64,000 bases of DNA from Pseudomonas trivialis (GTDB taxonomy: Bacteria; Pseudomonadota; Gammaproteobacteria; Pseudomonadales; Pseudomonadaceae), in contig NZ_JYLK01000007.1 in NCBI RefSeq assembly GCF_001439805.1, forward strand, positions 1-64,000, in the 5' to 3' direction. Shown here one piece after another: positions 35,119-44,757 of the stretch; within the stretch, counting starts at the first letter, position 1, and each line of letters opens with the position of its first letter. The notes under the pieces were generated by a model that was given only the letters and a program-made list of their open reading frames with translations, did no database searches and had not been told where the DNA came from. The position numbers and the translations under genes were made by a program.

Positions 35119-36570
35119 CCCACTGACGCAGGCATTGACCGGGGCAATCCTGTGGCGCCAGGGCTGCGCCTGCTCCAGTTGCGCTGCCAGCGCCAGCAAG
35201 GTCGCGTCCTCGCCAAACCGCGCGGCAAAGTGCGCGCCCATGGGCAGGCCGTTCGCGCTCCAGTGCAACGGCACCGACATCGCCGGTTGGCCGCTGGCAT
35301 TGAACAAGGCGGTAAACGGCGAGTAGCTGTGGAAGCGCTCGATCAGCTCGTCGAGGCGCAGGCTGTCGTCCTGCAGGTGCAGCTCGCCGATGGGCGCCGG
35401 CTCGCGGGCCAGGGTCGGGCTGAGGATCACGTCATGGTCGCGCATGAACCATGCCATTTGCCGGCCGAAGGCATGGATCCACTCCACGGCCGCAGCGTAC
35501 TGCGCGCCGCTGACGGCACCCTTGTCACGCAGAATGATGCGGGTGCGCGCCTCGAGTTCCCCAGGCTGCACCGGCGTGCCGCGCAGTTGGCCGAGCAGGT
35601 CCACGTAGTTGCGGGTGCTGGCGCCGATGATGGTGAACACCTGGTCGAGAAATTCCGGCAGCACCACCGGCAACTGCGCAGGCGTTACCCGATGCCCCAG
35701 GGATTCGCACAAGCGCGCGGCCTGGCGCACCGCTTCCAGGCTTTGCGCGGACGTCGACCACGGCCCCACCTGCTCGATCAGCGCAATGCGCAGCGGTCGT
35801 GGCGCCTGTTGCAGGGCCAGCGCATAGGGTTGCGCCGCCATCGGCGCGGCGTAGGGTGCGCCCAGCTCGATGCCGGCGGTGGCATCGAGCAATCCCGCGC
35901 TGTCGCGCACCGACAGGGTGATGCAATGGTGGGTCGACATGCCCGCCCACCCTTCCCCCACCATCGGTCCCGAGGGCAGCAAGCCACGGCTGGGCTTGAG
36001 TCCGAACACGCCGCAACAGGAAGCCGGCACGCGCAGGGAACCGCCGCCATCATTGCCATGGGCAAACGGCACTACCCGCGCGGCTACCAGCGCCGCCGCC
36101 CCGCCGCTCGAGCCGCCGGCGCTGTGCCCAGTACTCCAGGGGTTGCGGGTGGCGCCAAAGCGGTTCGACTCGGTGGAGTACGAGGTGCCGAACTCCGGCG
36201 CCGTGCTGGTGCCGACGAACACGCAGCCGGCGCGACGCAGGCGCGCCACCACCTCGGCATCCATGTCCGCGCGGGCATCGCCCAGGGCGAATGAACCATT
36301 GGTCATGGCCGCACCCGTCAGCGGGGCGAACAGATCCTTGATCAACGTCGGCACACCGGCAAACACCCCTTGCCCGGCATGGGCGCCCAGGGCGGCCTCC
36401 CGCGCCTGCTCGTACAGGCGCTCGGCGACGGCGTTGAGCTGTGGCTCGACCTGCTCCAGACGCGCGATCACCGCCTCCACCAACTCCACCGGCTGCACTT
36501 CGCCGCGCCGCACCCAAGCGGCCAGGCCGATGGCGTCTTCGTCGTCGATCAACTGCTGAATATCACGCAT
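35098..36570 (-). CDS. amidase-signature hydrolase
   Basis: 490 residues starting MRDIQQLIDDEDAIGLAAWV, with GGGAGAGT as ribosome binding site; an upstream extension is non-coding in character. The amidase signature is complete: Lys in PTLIKDLFAPLTG, the cis-Ser and nucleophile Ser in GHSAGGSSGGAAALVAA, and GGSLRVPASCCGVFGLKPSRG. It would hydrolyse a small amide, nitrile-derived amide or cyclic dimer; the overall type is close to NylA-like amidases. It follows the MFS gene by 43 bases, and its 3' end runs into the BCCT remnant, so the last residues (about CVSGGFAPAR) may be altered. Confidence 0.85.
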   Translation of the reverse strand: MRDIQQLIDDEDAIGLAAWVRRGEVQPVELVEAVIARLEQVEPQLNAVAERLYEQAREAALGAHAGQGVFAGVPTLIKDLFAPLTGAAMTNGSFALGDARADMDAEVVARLRRAGCVFVGTSTAPEFGTSYSTESNRFGATRNPWSTGHSAGGSSGGAAALVAARVVPFAHGNDGGGSLRVPASCCGVFGLKPSRGLLPSGPMVGEGWAGMSTHHCITLSVRDSAGLLDATAGIELGAPYAAPMAAQPYALALQQAPRPLRIALIEQVGPWSTSAQSLEAVRQAARLCESLGHRVTPAQLPVVLPEFLDQVFTIIGASTRNYVDLLGQLRGTPVQPGELEARTRIILRDKGAVSGAQYAAAVEWIHAFGRQMAWFMRDHDVILSPTLAREPAPIGELHLQDDSLRLDELIERFHSYSPFTALFNASGQPAMSVPLHWSANGLPMGAHFAARFGEDATLLALAAQLEQAQPWRHRIAPVNACVSGGFAPAR

Positions 36571-36613
36571 AGCCACTCTCCCGATCATTTCAGTGAAAAA
36601 AACCGCACGCCGT

Positions 36614-37831
36614 TCAAACCGTTGAACGCCGACGCGCCACGGCGGCCATGCCCCACAGCATCGCCGCGACCACACTGGCAACCGCCAGCCACTGCAGCGC
36701 GTGGCGCAAATCGCCCACCCAGGCCACCAGTGCCGCCACCACCAGAGGGCTGACAAACTGCCCCAGGTACATGCACGCGGTCAGCCCGCCGAGGCCGCGC
36801 CCACGGGTTCGCGGCGTAAGGGCTTGCATCACCGGCGCCATCACGTTCGGCACCAGCAAGCCCGCGCCCAAGCCGTGAATCAGCATGGCCAGTGCCACCT
36901 CGCGGTAGCTCTGCGCATGGTTGAGCAACCACAGCCCGGCCGCGAACAGCAGCAGCAACACCGCGTTGGTCCCGGCGCCCTTCAAGGTGCGCCGCATCAA
37001 CGGCCAGGCCAGGGAACCGCCCAGGGTGGCGAGCAGGCTCAGGCCGGCGCAAAGCCCGATCAGCGTGCTGGACGTGACACCCACTTGCACCAACAGAACC
37101 GGCACCTGCACCGGCGCGATAAAGGTCAGCACCATGCCGCCGAAAATCAGCAGGTAACCCAGCACCACCGGCACCAGCGCCACCCGTTCAGGGCCTGGCG
37201 CCTGCGCTCCCGGCCGCTCGCGGGTCGGTTCCCACAGCACGCTCAGCATCGCCGGCACCAGCAGCAACGGCAGCAGGTACAACAGGAACGGCAAGCGCCA
37301 GGAGTATTCGCCCAGCGCACCGCCGAGCATGAAGAACAGCGCGCCCACCAGGCCGATGATGACCATCTGCCGATTGATGTAGCGCAGCCGTTCGCTGCCA
37401 TGCCAGTAATCGGCGATCAGGGCCGAACAGCAGGTCATCACCGCCGCTTCCGCCGCACCGAACAGCAGGCGCACGATGACGATGGCGTGCAGGTCGCCGA
37501 GCAGGGCCGGCATCACGCCCAGCAACGCATAGAGCACGGTGGCGACCACCAGCAAGGCCTTGCGCCCGACCCGGTCGGCCAGCCAGCCGGCCAGCGGCGC
37601 GCATACCGCAATGGCCAGCGCAGGCCCGGTCACGGCCAGCGGCACCAGCAGATCGGCGTGGGCGGTGACCGGGCCGAACTCGGCGCCGAGCTTGGGCAGC
37701 ACGGGCGCGATCATCACGGCGCCCATGATGGTCAGGCTGCTGCCGAGGATCAGCACCCGCCCTTCGCGGCGGCCAGTGGCCTGGCGCACGTCGCCAGATA
37801 AAACGGTTGAAACGGGACTGACAGCGCTCAT
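36614..37831 (-). CDS. MFS transporter
   Basis: 405 residues from MSAVSPVSTVLSG, with about twelve membrane segments; the DHA-type motif is in AGWLADRVGRKALLVVATVL (near residue 85). Second gene of a run that encodes the outer-membrane channel just before it and the amidase just after it, so it probably moves the amidase substrate or product across the inner membrane. It starts 11 bases downstream of the outer-membrane gene stop. Direction and substrate are not readable. Confidence 0.83.
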   Translation of the reverse strand: MSAVSPVSTVLSGDVRQATGRREGRVLILGSSLTIMGAVMIAPVLPKLGAEFGPVTAHADLLVPLAVTGPALAIAVCAPLAGWLADRVGRKALLVVATVLYALLGVMPALLGDLHAIVIVRLLFGAAEAAVMTCCSALIADYWHGSERLRYINRQMVIIGLVGALFFMLGGALGEYSWRLPFLLYLLPLLLVPAMLSVLWEPTRERPGAQAPGPERVALVPVVLGYLLIFGGMVLTFIAPVQVPVLLVQVGVTSSTLIGLCAGLSLLATLGGSLAWPLMRRTLKGAGTNAVLLLLFAAGLWLLNHAQSYREVALAMLIHGLGAGLLVPNVMAPVMQALTPRTRGRGLGGLTACMYLGQFVSPLVVAALVAWVGDLRHALQWLAVASVVAAMLWGMAAVARRRSTV

Positions 37832-37841
37832 GATCCGACCC

Positions 37842-38771
37842 TCAGAAACGGTGGGAAACACGCAGGGCGACGGTGTAGCCCTCGGCGCGGTTGCGTGCAT
37901 CGAATTCCTTGTAGAGGTGCAGCCACAGCGGCGGCAGTCCCGGCGCGATGTAGCTGAGCGCCGGACCGAGGGCCATCACCCGCGCGCGGTTGCCACGGGT
38001 CAGGTCAGGCGCATCGTCATCGCTGAGCTGGCGGTAGTAATAACCGCCGATGCCCGCCGTCCAGGGCCCGAAGTGCTGACCCACGGCGAATTCATGGCGG
38101 TACTCCACGCCGTTGCGGTAATGGGTGTCGGGGTTGCGTGTGTTGATGTCCAGTTGAAAGCTCGAGGACACTTCAAAGCCTGTGTCGCTGATGTAGGTGG
38201 CGTTGACGGCCGGGGAAAATGTCCAGTGGTTCAGCCCCGGCGACACCAGGCGGCTGCGCTCGTAGTCACCGGTCGGCGCCTGGATCTGCAACTGGGTATT
38301 GACGAACAGGTTGGGCGACAGGCTCCACTGCAAAATCAGCGGAATGATCTGCGCATCGGCCAGCCGGAACGGGTCGGCCGACAGCCGCAACGGACCGCCG
38401 GGCGTAGGCACCTGCAGCGAGGCATCCATCCTGAAGAAGGGGACAACCGCACCGAAGCCGTATTGTGCGCCCAGCAGCTGGTAGTCCGTCATGCGCAGGT
38501 AAGCCAGACCGATGGACAGCACGTCGAGCGATAAATGATTGTCCACCGCCCGGCCCTGACTGTTCCTTTGCACGTTGGCGCTATAGAACCCCGTGCGCAG
38601 GCCCAGGGTGCCGTTCGCCGTGGCGGGCGGCATCATCCCGGCGCCAAAGTCGTAGACCCCGACCGCCGTGGTCGGCGCGCCGTTTTCCGTGGCCTGGGCG
38701 CCGGCGCACAGCGCCAGCAGCCCCAGGGTGAAACCTCTGATGCGGCGCATGCTTATCTTGTTGTTGTTCAT
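37842..38771 (-). CDS. outer-membrane channel of the phenol MetA/SphA type
   Basis: 309 residues from MNNNKISMRRIRG, preceded by GGGAGGGG; a signal peptide ends near AGAQA. The rest is beta-barrel-like, beginning ENGAPTTAVGVYDFGAGMMPP and ending in the typical aromatic RVSHRF. It belongs to the PF13557-like group often found in aromatic-compound gene clusters. First gene of the channel-MFS-amidase run, and a second family member is at 52.5 kb. Confidence 0.75.
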   Translation of the reverse strand: MNNNKISMRRIRGFTLGLLALCAGAQATENGAPTTAVGVYDFGAGMMPPATANGTLGLRTGFYSANVQRNSQGRAVDNHLSLDVLSIGLAYLRMTDYQLLGAQYGFGAVVPFFRMDASLQVPTPGGPLRLSADPFRLADAQIIPLILQWSLSPNLFVNTQLQIQAPTGDYERSRLVSPGLNHWTFSPAVNATYISDTGFEVSSSFQLDINTRNPDTHYRNGVEYRHEFAVGQHFGPWTAGIGGYYYRQLSDDDAPDLTRGNRARVMALGPALSYIAPGLPPLWLHLYKEFDARNRAEGYTVALRVSHRF

Positions 38772-38840
38772 CGAATGCCCCTCCCGACCCATGGTGTGGG
38801 GGCATCCTAGTCACCGTGCGCCGCAGCGGGTTAGCCGTTT

Positions 38841-39833
38841 TCAGCACAGTTGGCGGCGGTGCAGAGTCTGCGAGGGCGACTCGCCGAACAGGGTGCGGTA
38901 ATCGCTGGCAAACCGGCTCAAGTGCCAGAACCCCCAGCGCGCCGCCACCTGCTGAACGCCATGGATGGCAGCGTGCGCGCACAGCTCGCGACGCACCGCA
39001 TTGAGGCGCAGCGCGCGCAGATAGGCCACCGGGTTGATGCCCAGGGTTTCCTGAAAACAGTACTGAAGCTTGCGGCGACTGGCGCCGATGTGATTGCACA
39101 GGTCAAGGATCGACAGCGGCTCATCCAGATGCCCCAAGGCGTATTCCCTGGCGCGGTCCACCATGCGTTTGCGCGCGGTCGGGCTTAGCGCTGCAGCCTG
39201 ATCCGGCGCGATCAGCTCAAGCAACTGCACCATCACCGCGTCGCGGATCCCGTGGCGAACGGCCTCGTGGCGCAACAGGTTACCCTGCCCTTGATCGGCC
39301 GTGGTCAGGTCATCGAACAGCCTCGCCAGTTGCGCCTGCATCGACGTCGCGGCCAAACGGTAACAGGTGGGAAGATCGGTAATTCGAATACCCACGCCCT
39401 GGCGTTGCAACACGCTCTCCAGGGCCTGGGCGTCGACGGCGACACTCAGCAGGTCGAGCTGTGCGGGCACGCGCAAATCCGGCAAATGCTCGCCGTGGGC
39501 CACCAGAAGGTGCTGCTCCTGGAACGGATGCCCGGCACAAAACAGCGGCCCGCTCGGGCTGAGCGGCACGCTGAAGGTGATCGCGCCTTTCCACGCGCGG
39601 CCGCTTTTGAGCATCGACTGGTTGGCGCGGTCGCGCACCAGTTGCATCCAGCCGGCTCGCAACGTGATCAGCTCGCCGTCAAAGCGCCCCGGGGTCAACT
39701 GGTCATAACGCACCTGCCAGCCGTGCATGTTGCGCGCGTGCTGGTCGATGTCGTGGGTGCGATAGCGCTGCAGCGCGCAAGGGTCGCTCGGTGCAGGGCA
39801 CGTCGGCGCTACCCGTGAATTATTATTGTTCAT
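38841..39833 (-). CDS. AraC-family regulator
   Basis: 330 residues from MNNNNSRVAPTCPAP. The C-terminal AraC domain (about residues 230-328) has both helix-turn-helix units: LSILDLCNHIGASRRKLQYCFQ and VARWGFWHLSRFASDYRTLFGESPSQ. The N-terminal part is a ligand or dimerisation domain without a clear cupin motif. It lies just upstream of the outer-membrane, MFS and amidase genes on the same strand and is the likely activator of that run. Confidence 0.83.
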   Translation of the reverse strand: MNNNNSRVAPTCPAPSDPCALQRYRTHDIDQHARNMHGWQVRYDQLTPGRFDGELITLRAGWMQLVRDRANQSMLKSGRAWKGAITFSVPLSPSGPLFCAGHPFQEQHLLVAHGEHLPDLRVPAQLDLLSVAVDAQALESVLQRQGVGIRITDLPTCYRLAATSMQAQLARLFDDLTTADQGQGNLLRHEAVRHGIRDAVMVQLLELIAPDQAAALSPTARKRMVDRAREYALGHLDEPLSILDLCNHIGASRRKLQYCFQETLGINPVAYLRALRLNAVRRELCAHAAIHGVQQVAARWGFWHLSRFASDYRTLFGESPSQTLHRRQLC

Positions 39834-40033
39834 CGATTGTTTCCTGTTGAGCCTGCAAGCTTGGTCAAGCGCAGGCAATTTCCATTCCCCCTGGCACGCC
39901 CTTGAACAAGCTGTGCCGAAATCGGCTAGTGCATCCGCAAAAAAATGAGCGCTTTAAAGTTTTTACCCCGTAAAGTATTTTCACAGCACTGCCGGGGCCG
40001 ACTGCCCTGCTCTTTTCCCGACAAGGATCTTGC

Positions 40034-40645
40034 GTGAGCGGACTGCGTGAACGGCAACGGCTCGAACGCCGCCAGGCCATCAGTACAGCGGCGATCGAAC
40101 TGTTCGAACGCCAGGGTTACCAGAACACCACCATCGAACAGATCGCCAACCAGGCGGGCGTCTCGGCGCCCACGGTGTTCAAGTACTTCGGCAACAAGCA
40201 GGAAATCATCCTGGAAATCCTGCACGAGGCCGACCGCCGCGCCCTGCATGACACGCGCCGCCTGATGCCGGCCATGGACGACCCGGTGGACGCGCTCTGC
40301 TACCTGGAAAAACTGCTCACCAACTATGCGCTCGAGGTCATGCACCCCAACCTGTGGCGCGAGCTGCTGCCGTTGATCCTGTTCGGCGGCGAAAGCGAAC
40401 TGCCCGCCGGCTACCGCGCGATGAACGACGCACTGCGCGGGCAAATCAGTGGCCTGCTGCGCGAGCTGCAACAGGCCGGCAAGCTGCGCGATGATTTGGA
40501 CGTCGACCTCGCGGCGTTCCTGCTCAACGACTACGCGCACCTGCAGCTGTTGCGCCTGGTCAGCCAGACCCCGCCGGACATCGAATCCCACTCCAGTCAG
40601 GTGCGCCGCATCACTGCCCTGCTGTTCCAGGGCATGCGTAACTGA
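40034..40645 (+). CDS. TetR-family regulator
   Basis: 203 residues from GTG at 40034 (MSGLRERQRLERRQAI), with AAGGATC just ahead. The N-terminal helix-turn-helix is AIELFERQGYQNTTIEQIANQAGVSAPTVFKYFGNKQE. The C-terminal domain is the variable ligand-binding half. It diverges from the AraC gene and is convergent with the polyamine-type binding protein gene; which promoter it controls is unclear. Confidence 0.87.
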   Translation: MSGLRERQRLERRQAISTAAIELFERQGYQNTTIEQIANQAGVSAPTVFKYFGNKQEIILEILHEADRRALHDTRRLMPAMDDPVDALCYLEKLLTNYALEVMHPNLWRELLPLILFGGESELPAGYRAMNDALRGQISGLLRELQQAGKLRDDLDVDLAAFLLNDYAHLQLLRLVSQTPPDIESHSSQVRRITALLFQGMRN

Positions 40646-40682
40646 ACTCGCGCCAGCCGTTAACAGCCGACCATTGCGCGCT

Positions 40683-41786
40683 TCAGCGGTTGGTCTTGAT
40701 GGCGGTCCATACGCGGGTACGGACACGCTCAATCGCCGCCGGCATCGGTTGCAGGGGGAACAGGGTTTTGCGCGCCGCGTCGGGAATGTACATGCTCGGG
40801 TCGTTGCGAATCTCGGCGTTGACCATTTCCGTCGAATCCTTGTTGGGGTTCGGGTAACCGATTCGGTTGCTGATCAGAGCGATCACTTCCGGACGCAGGA
40901 TATAGTTGATAAACGCGTAGGCCTCTGCCGCATGCGGCGCATTTTTCGGCACCGTCATCACGTCCGACCACATCGGCGCGCCCTCCACGGGCAACGCCAT
41001 CGCCACCTTGACGCCCTTGCCTGCCGCGTCCGCCAGTCGCTTGGCCAGGGCCACACCGCCGGACCAGCCCACCGCCACACAGACATCATCGTTGGCCAGG
41101 TCCATGCCGTATCGCGAGGAGTTGAAGTAGGTGACATAGGGGCGGATCTTGAGCATCAACTGCTGCGCCTGGGTGTAGTCCTCACGCTTCTGGCTGTTGG
41201 GATCCAGACCCAGATAGTGCAAGGCGATGGGCAGGATCTCATTGCCGGCGTCGAGGAAGCCGACGCCGCAGCCGGTCATTTTTTTCAGGTTCTCTTCCTT
41301 GAAGATCATGTCCCAGGTGTTCATCTGCACATCCGCGCCGAAGATTTTCTGAATCTTGTCGACGTTGTAACCAATCAGCGTGGTGCCCCACAGGTAAGGC
41401 ACGGCGTAACGATTGCCGGGATCACCCACCGCCTCCAGAGAGGTCATGAATTGCGGGTCGAGGTGTTTCCAGTTGGGCAACTGGCTGCGGTCCAGCGGCT
41501 GGATGGCGCCGGCGGTGATCAGATTGCTGATGTAGGAGCTGCCGGGAAATACCACGTCATAGCCGGAGTTGCCGGTCAGCAATTTGGCTTGCAGCGTCTC
41601 GACACTGTCGAACACATCGTAGATCGGGTGAATGCCGGTCTCCTGTTCGAAGTTCTTGAGGATTTCGGGCGGCAGGTACTCGATCCAGTTATAGATGCGC
41701 ACCGTGCGCTCCTCGGCCAGGCACCAGCCGCTGCACAGCCAGGCGATGGCGACGCCCACCAAGGTATTACGCAAAGACTTGTTCAT
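40683..41786 (-). CDS. PotF/SpuD-type polyamine-binding protein (orphan)
   Basis: 367 residues starting MNKSLRNTLVGVAIAWL, with a signal peptide ending near CLA. Blocks typical of putrescine-binding PotF/SpuD follow: TVRIYNWIEYLPPEILKNFEQETG, VDVVFPGSSYISNL-like region, LWGTTLIGYNVDKI and VPKNAPHAAEAYAFINYILRP. No matching permease or ATPase genes accompany it; the downstream gene is a TetR regulator and the upstream gene a porin. It may feed a transporter encoded elsewhere or act in sensing an amine. Confidence 0.85.
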   Translation of the reverse strand: MNKSLRNTLVGVAIAWLCSGWCLAEERTVRIYNWIEYLPPEILKNFEQETGIHPIYDVFDSVETLQAKLLTGNSGYDVVFPGSSYISNLITAGAIQPLDRSQLPNWKHLDPQFMTSLEAVGDPGNRYAVPYLWGTTLIGYNVDKIQKIFGADVQMNTWDMIFKEENLKKMTGCGVGFLDAGNEILPIALHYLGLDPNSQKREDYTQAQQLMLKIRPYVTYFNSSRYGMDLANDDVCVAVGWSGGVALAKRLADAAGKGVKVAMALPVEGAPMWSDVMTVPKNAPHAAEAYAFINYILRPEVIALISNRIGYPNPNKDSTEMVNAEIRNDPSMYIPDAARKTLFPLQPMPAAIERVRTRVWTAIKTNR

Positions 41787-41823
41787 GCACACACTCCTGC
41801 GCGGCCGCAATGGCTCGCGGCGC

Positions 41824-43161
41824 TCAATAACGGTAGGTGAAGTAGAGTTCCAGGGCACTGAATTTCTGGTCATCGCCGAACACTTGCCTGGCCGCCGCGA
41901 GGGGCTTGACCCAGTTGTAGGAGAGCGAGGTGTAGAAGGACGGCGTGGGGGTCCAGTCGAGAAACACCACGCTTTCGTCCGCAAAGCGCCGGTCGTTGAC
42001 CGCCGCGCCCATGTAGTTTTTCTCGTCGAGCCAGAACTGATAGTGGATCGCGCCCAGGGTGAAGGTCTGGCTCAGGTGCGCCTTGAGCGAGAACTGCTGG
42101 ACGTTTTCATTGCTGTTGAACAACAGGTAGTTGCCGACCACATCGCCCACCAGCCAGGTGCTCCAGTCGATGAAGCCCTTGCTCAAAGGGTCCCAGGCCT
42201 TCTGCCGGTTGTCGCCCAGGTTGTCGTCACCGGAAAAGCTTGCGTAGCGGTAGCCGAGGATCGGCGTCAGCGGCAGCTCGCCAAAGGCGTAGTCGGCCTG
42301 GGCGTACCAGGCGTTGGCTGCGTAGTCGACGCCCTCGCCGCTGCCGCGTTCCACCGCGTATTCGGCGTTCAGGGTCAGCGGCGCGATGCCCGGCACCCTG
42401 GCATCGAGTGCGCGCAGGTTGTACACCTGCATGCCGTCGCGGCGCCGTGGCAAGGTGCTGCCCCGTGGACCGAGGGCGTTGACCTTGAGCGCCATCGCGC
42501 CGAGGGTCACCTGGTCGTCGAGGTTGTAGTCGAGGTTGACCCCGGTCATGCGAAAGTCGCCCAGGTCATCGTCGGTGCGCAGGCTGAACACCTGGCTCTT
42601 CAGCGCGCCATGGTCCCAGGCGAGGATCGCCGAGTCCTTGAACGCGGTGCGCGGGCTGAGCCAATAGGCGCCGTCCTTGAACTGGTCGAGGTTGCCATCC
42701 ATCACGATGAAACCGGTGCCGACCTTGTAGTTCTGGCGCCCGGCGGTGAATGTCCACTCGCCGACCCGTACCCCGGCGAACAGCTCTTCGGTCGCCACCC
42801 GGCCATCGGAGCTGCGGCTAAAGCCGCCGGCGTCGCCATCGCCGAAGGTGGTGGCGGCCACCACCGACGCGCCACCGAGCAGGCTGACGTCGGGGTTCAG
42901 CGCGTAGCTGAAGGTGATACCGGGCTTGACGTAGAACTCCTGCCAGTCAATCGAGCGGCCGCCATTGCGTCCGCTGCGCTGGTCGACCCGGCCGCTGCCG
43001 AAGTTGACGTTGCGCGTGGTGATGCTGGCGCCGCCGGCGGTGAGGTTGACCTCGCCCTTGAGGTCGCCGTCCTCGAAGGTGTAGCCCGCAAGGGCGACCT
43101 GGGCGCTCAGAGGCAGACTCACCGCCACCAGCGCGCGGGTAAAACGCGTCGTGAAAGACAT
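41824..43161 (-). CDS. outer-membrane porin-like beta-barrel protein
   Basis: 445 residues with a signal peptide (MSFTTRFTRALVAVSLPLSAQVALA) and alternating polar/hydrophobic beta-strand pattern, ending in the aromatic ALELYFTYRY typical of outer-membrane barrels. Charged loops such as GRNGGRSIDWQEFYVKPG resemble alginate-export-like porins and other long barrel channels; assignment within that group is approximate. It is cotranscribed, by orientation and a 37-base gap, with the polyamine-type binding protein. Confidence 0.7.
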   Translation of the reverse strand: MSFTTRFTRALVAVSLPLSAQVALAGYTFEDGDLKGEVNLTAGGASITTRNVNFGSGRVDQRSGRNGGRSIDWQEFYVKPGITFSYALNPDVSLLGGASVVAATTFGDGDAGGFSRSSDGRVATEELFAGVRVGEWTFTAGRQNYKVGTGFIVMDGNLDQFKDGAYWLSPRTAFKDSAILAWDHGALKSQVFSLRTDDDLGDFRMTGVNLDYNLDDQVTLGAMALKVNALGPRGSTLPRRRDGMQVYNLRALDARVPGIAPLTLNAEYAVERGSGEGVDYAANAWYAQADYAFGELPLTPILGYRYASFSGDDNLGDNRQKAWDPLSKGFIDWSTWLVGDVVGNYLLFNSNENVQQFSLKAHLSQTFTLGAIHYQFWLDEKNYMGAAVNDRRFADESVVFLDWTPTPSFYTSLSYNWVKPLAAARQVFGDDQKFSALELYFTYRY

Positions 43162-43279
43162 CGTGAAGCTCCTGTGTCGTTATTGTTGTACAGGGCAGTT
43201 GCAGGCGGCGCAGTACGCCGCCAACACCTGGGCAAGCCAGGTGGAATCCAGACGCTGGATCGTTATGGTTGAAAGGGTC

Positions 43280-44542
43280 TCAGCGCGTCAGGTGCGCCGC
43301 GATGGCGCGCAGCATGCGCACGCTGTCGGCATCGAACGGGCCGACCGCCTCGGGCAGCGATGACTGTTTGACGATCACCACACGGGACGGTTTGTCGATG
43401 AACAGGTATTGGCCATGGATGCCGCCCGCCATCAGCGCCTGACTGTGGTCATTGAACACGTACCACTGGCTGCGGTAGGACGCGCCGGGGGCCCACTCGG
43501 CGAACTCCGGGTTGGCCGCGTAGATTGCCGGGTCCGCGCCCCGGGCGATGCGCGCGATGGCCTCGCTTGGCAGCAGCTGGTCGCCGTTGTGGCGGCCGTC
43601 ATTGGCCAGCAATCGGCCGAAACGCGCCATGTCGCGCAGGGTCGCGCTGAAGCCGGCGCCGGCCACGCTGCGGCCCCAGGGATCGGCCATGAAGTAGCCG
43701 TCGCGCTCGCAACCCAACTGGCTCCAGACCCTTTCCAACAGCTGCGCGCAGGGCACGCCCGAGGCACGTTCCATGACCCAGGCCAGCGCCTCGGTGGCGG
43801 CGGTCACGTAGTGGAAGAACCCGCCGTGCTCGCCGCGTTTGCGCAGCGACGGCAGGTATTGGTAGAGGGATTCAAACTCGCGAAACGGGCTCGGCGCCGG
43901 GTTGAAGCCGCAGGCGTAGCCGTATTGCGAACTCTCGGAGGTCGGGTCGTCGTACACCTCGCGGTAGTCGATACCCACCGCCATGTCGAACAGCTGGCGC
44001 ACCGTCGCATCGCCGAAGGCGCTGCTCGCGAGCTCCGGCACGTAGCTGCCGACCAGCCGCGTCGGGTCGAGCACGGTCTCGCTGACCAGTTGTTCGCCGA
44101 GCACGCCGATCAGCGACTTGGTCACCGAAAACATGATGTGCCGATCGTCCGGCCGCTGGCCGTTGAAGTAACGCTCGAACAGCACCTGATCGCCCTGCAG
44201 TACCAACAGACCGTCGGTGTGGCTGGCCTTGAGGTGGTCGAGCACGCTGATGCTCAGGCCGCAGACGCTGTCAAAGTGCAGCGTGTCCAGCGCCTGGGGC
44301 GCTTCGATCAGCGGCGCGCACGGGCCACGCCCGGCCTGCACATCGATGGACGGACGCAAGCGCGCCAGGTGACGAAACCCCCAGCGGTTGAACGGCGGGC
44401 GCATCCAGTTATCCCAGGTCACGCGCTGCTCCGGCGCGGCGGGAAACCCCTGCATCAAACGCGGTGCGGGTGGCTCGACCGGTGAAGATTCATTGGCCTC
44501 GACATACAGTCTGACGAGTAAGGGAACGGCGTTCTGGCTCAT
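43280..44542 (-). CDS. beta-lactamase-fold serine hydrolase, NylB-like
   Basis: 420 residues, of the class C beta-lactamase/6-aminohexanoate-dimer hydrolase fold. The catalytic SxxK is FSVTKSL (about residue 140), and the Tyr-containing motif occurs around DYREVYDDPTSESSQYGYACG. No signal peptide is seen at MSQNAVPLLVRLYV, so it is probably cytoplasmic. It could cleave an ester or a linear amide. It is divergent from vanA, so a VanR-type site at 44657-44670 may also act on it. The substrate is not identified. Confidence 0.82.
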   Translation of the reverse strand: MSQNAVPLLVRLYVEANESSPVEPPAPRLMQGFPAAPEQRVTWDNWMRPPFNRWGFRHLARLRPSIDVQAGRGPCAPLIEAPQALDTLHFDSVCGLSISVLDHLKASHTDGLLVLQGDQVLFERYFNGQRPDDRHIMFSVTKSLIGVLGEQLVSETVLDPTRLVGSYVPELASSAFGDATVRQLFDMAVGIDYREVYDDPTSESSQYGYACGFNPAPSPFREFESLYQYLPSLRKRGEHGGFFHYVTAATEALAWVMERASGVPCAQLLERVWSQLGCERDGYFMADPWGRSVAGAGFSATLRDMARFGRLLANDGRHNGDQLLPSEAIARIARGADPAIYAANPEFAEWAPGASYRSQWYVFNDHSQALMAGGIHGQYLFIDKPSRVVIVKQSSLPEAVGPFDADSVRMLRAIAAHLTR

Positions 44543-44656
44543 CTCTGTGATCCTGGAAATGACTCTGCGTGAGAGCAGATGCAGGAAAATAATTACGCTT
44601 ATTAATTATTTTAGTCAATAAAATATTTAACAGATATTTCATAAAAGCTGGCTTTT

Positions 44657-44670
44657 TATGGATCCAATAA
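44657..44670. promoter_or_regulatory. candidate second VanR operator
   Basis: TATGGATCCAATAA contains the same TGGATCCA core (44659-44666) as the operator overlapping the vanA promoter, 98 bases away. It is a plausible auxiliary operator or the operator of the divergent serine hydrolase gene. Confidence 0.45.
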
Positions 44671-44728
44671 AGCATGAAACATTGGCCGATAATCGCCCTT
44701 ATTTTCCATGAAACCTTAAATATACGAA

Positions 44729-44757
44729 TTGACCACACAACCTCTCGCGCCTCTAAT
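44729..44757 (+). promoter_or_regulatory. predicted sigma-70 promoter of vanAB
   Basis: -35 TTGACC at 44729-44734, 17-base spacer, -10 TCTAAT at 44752-44757. It is 43 bases ahead of the vanA ATG, and a perfect palindrome covers the -10 and start region. Confidence 0.6.
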
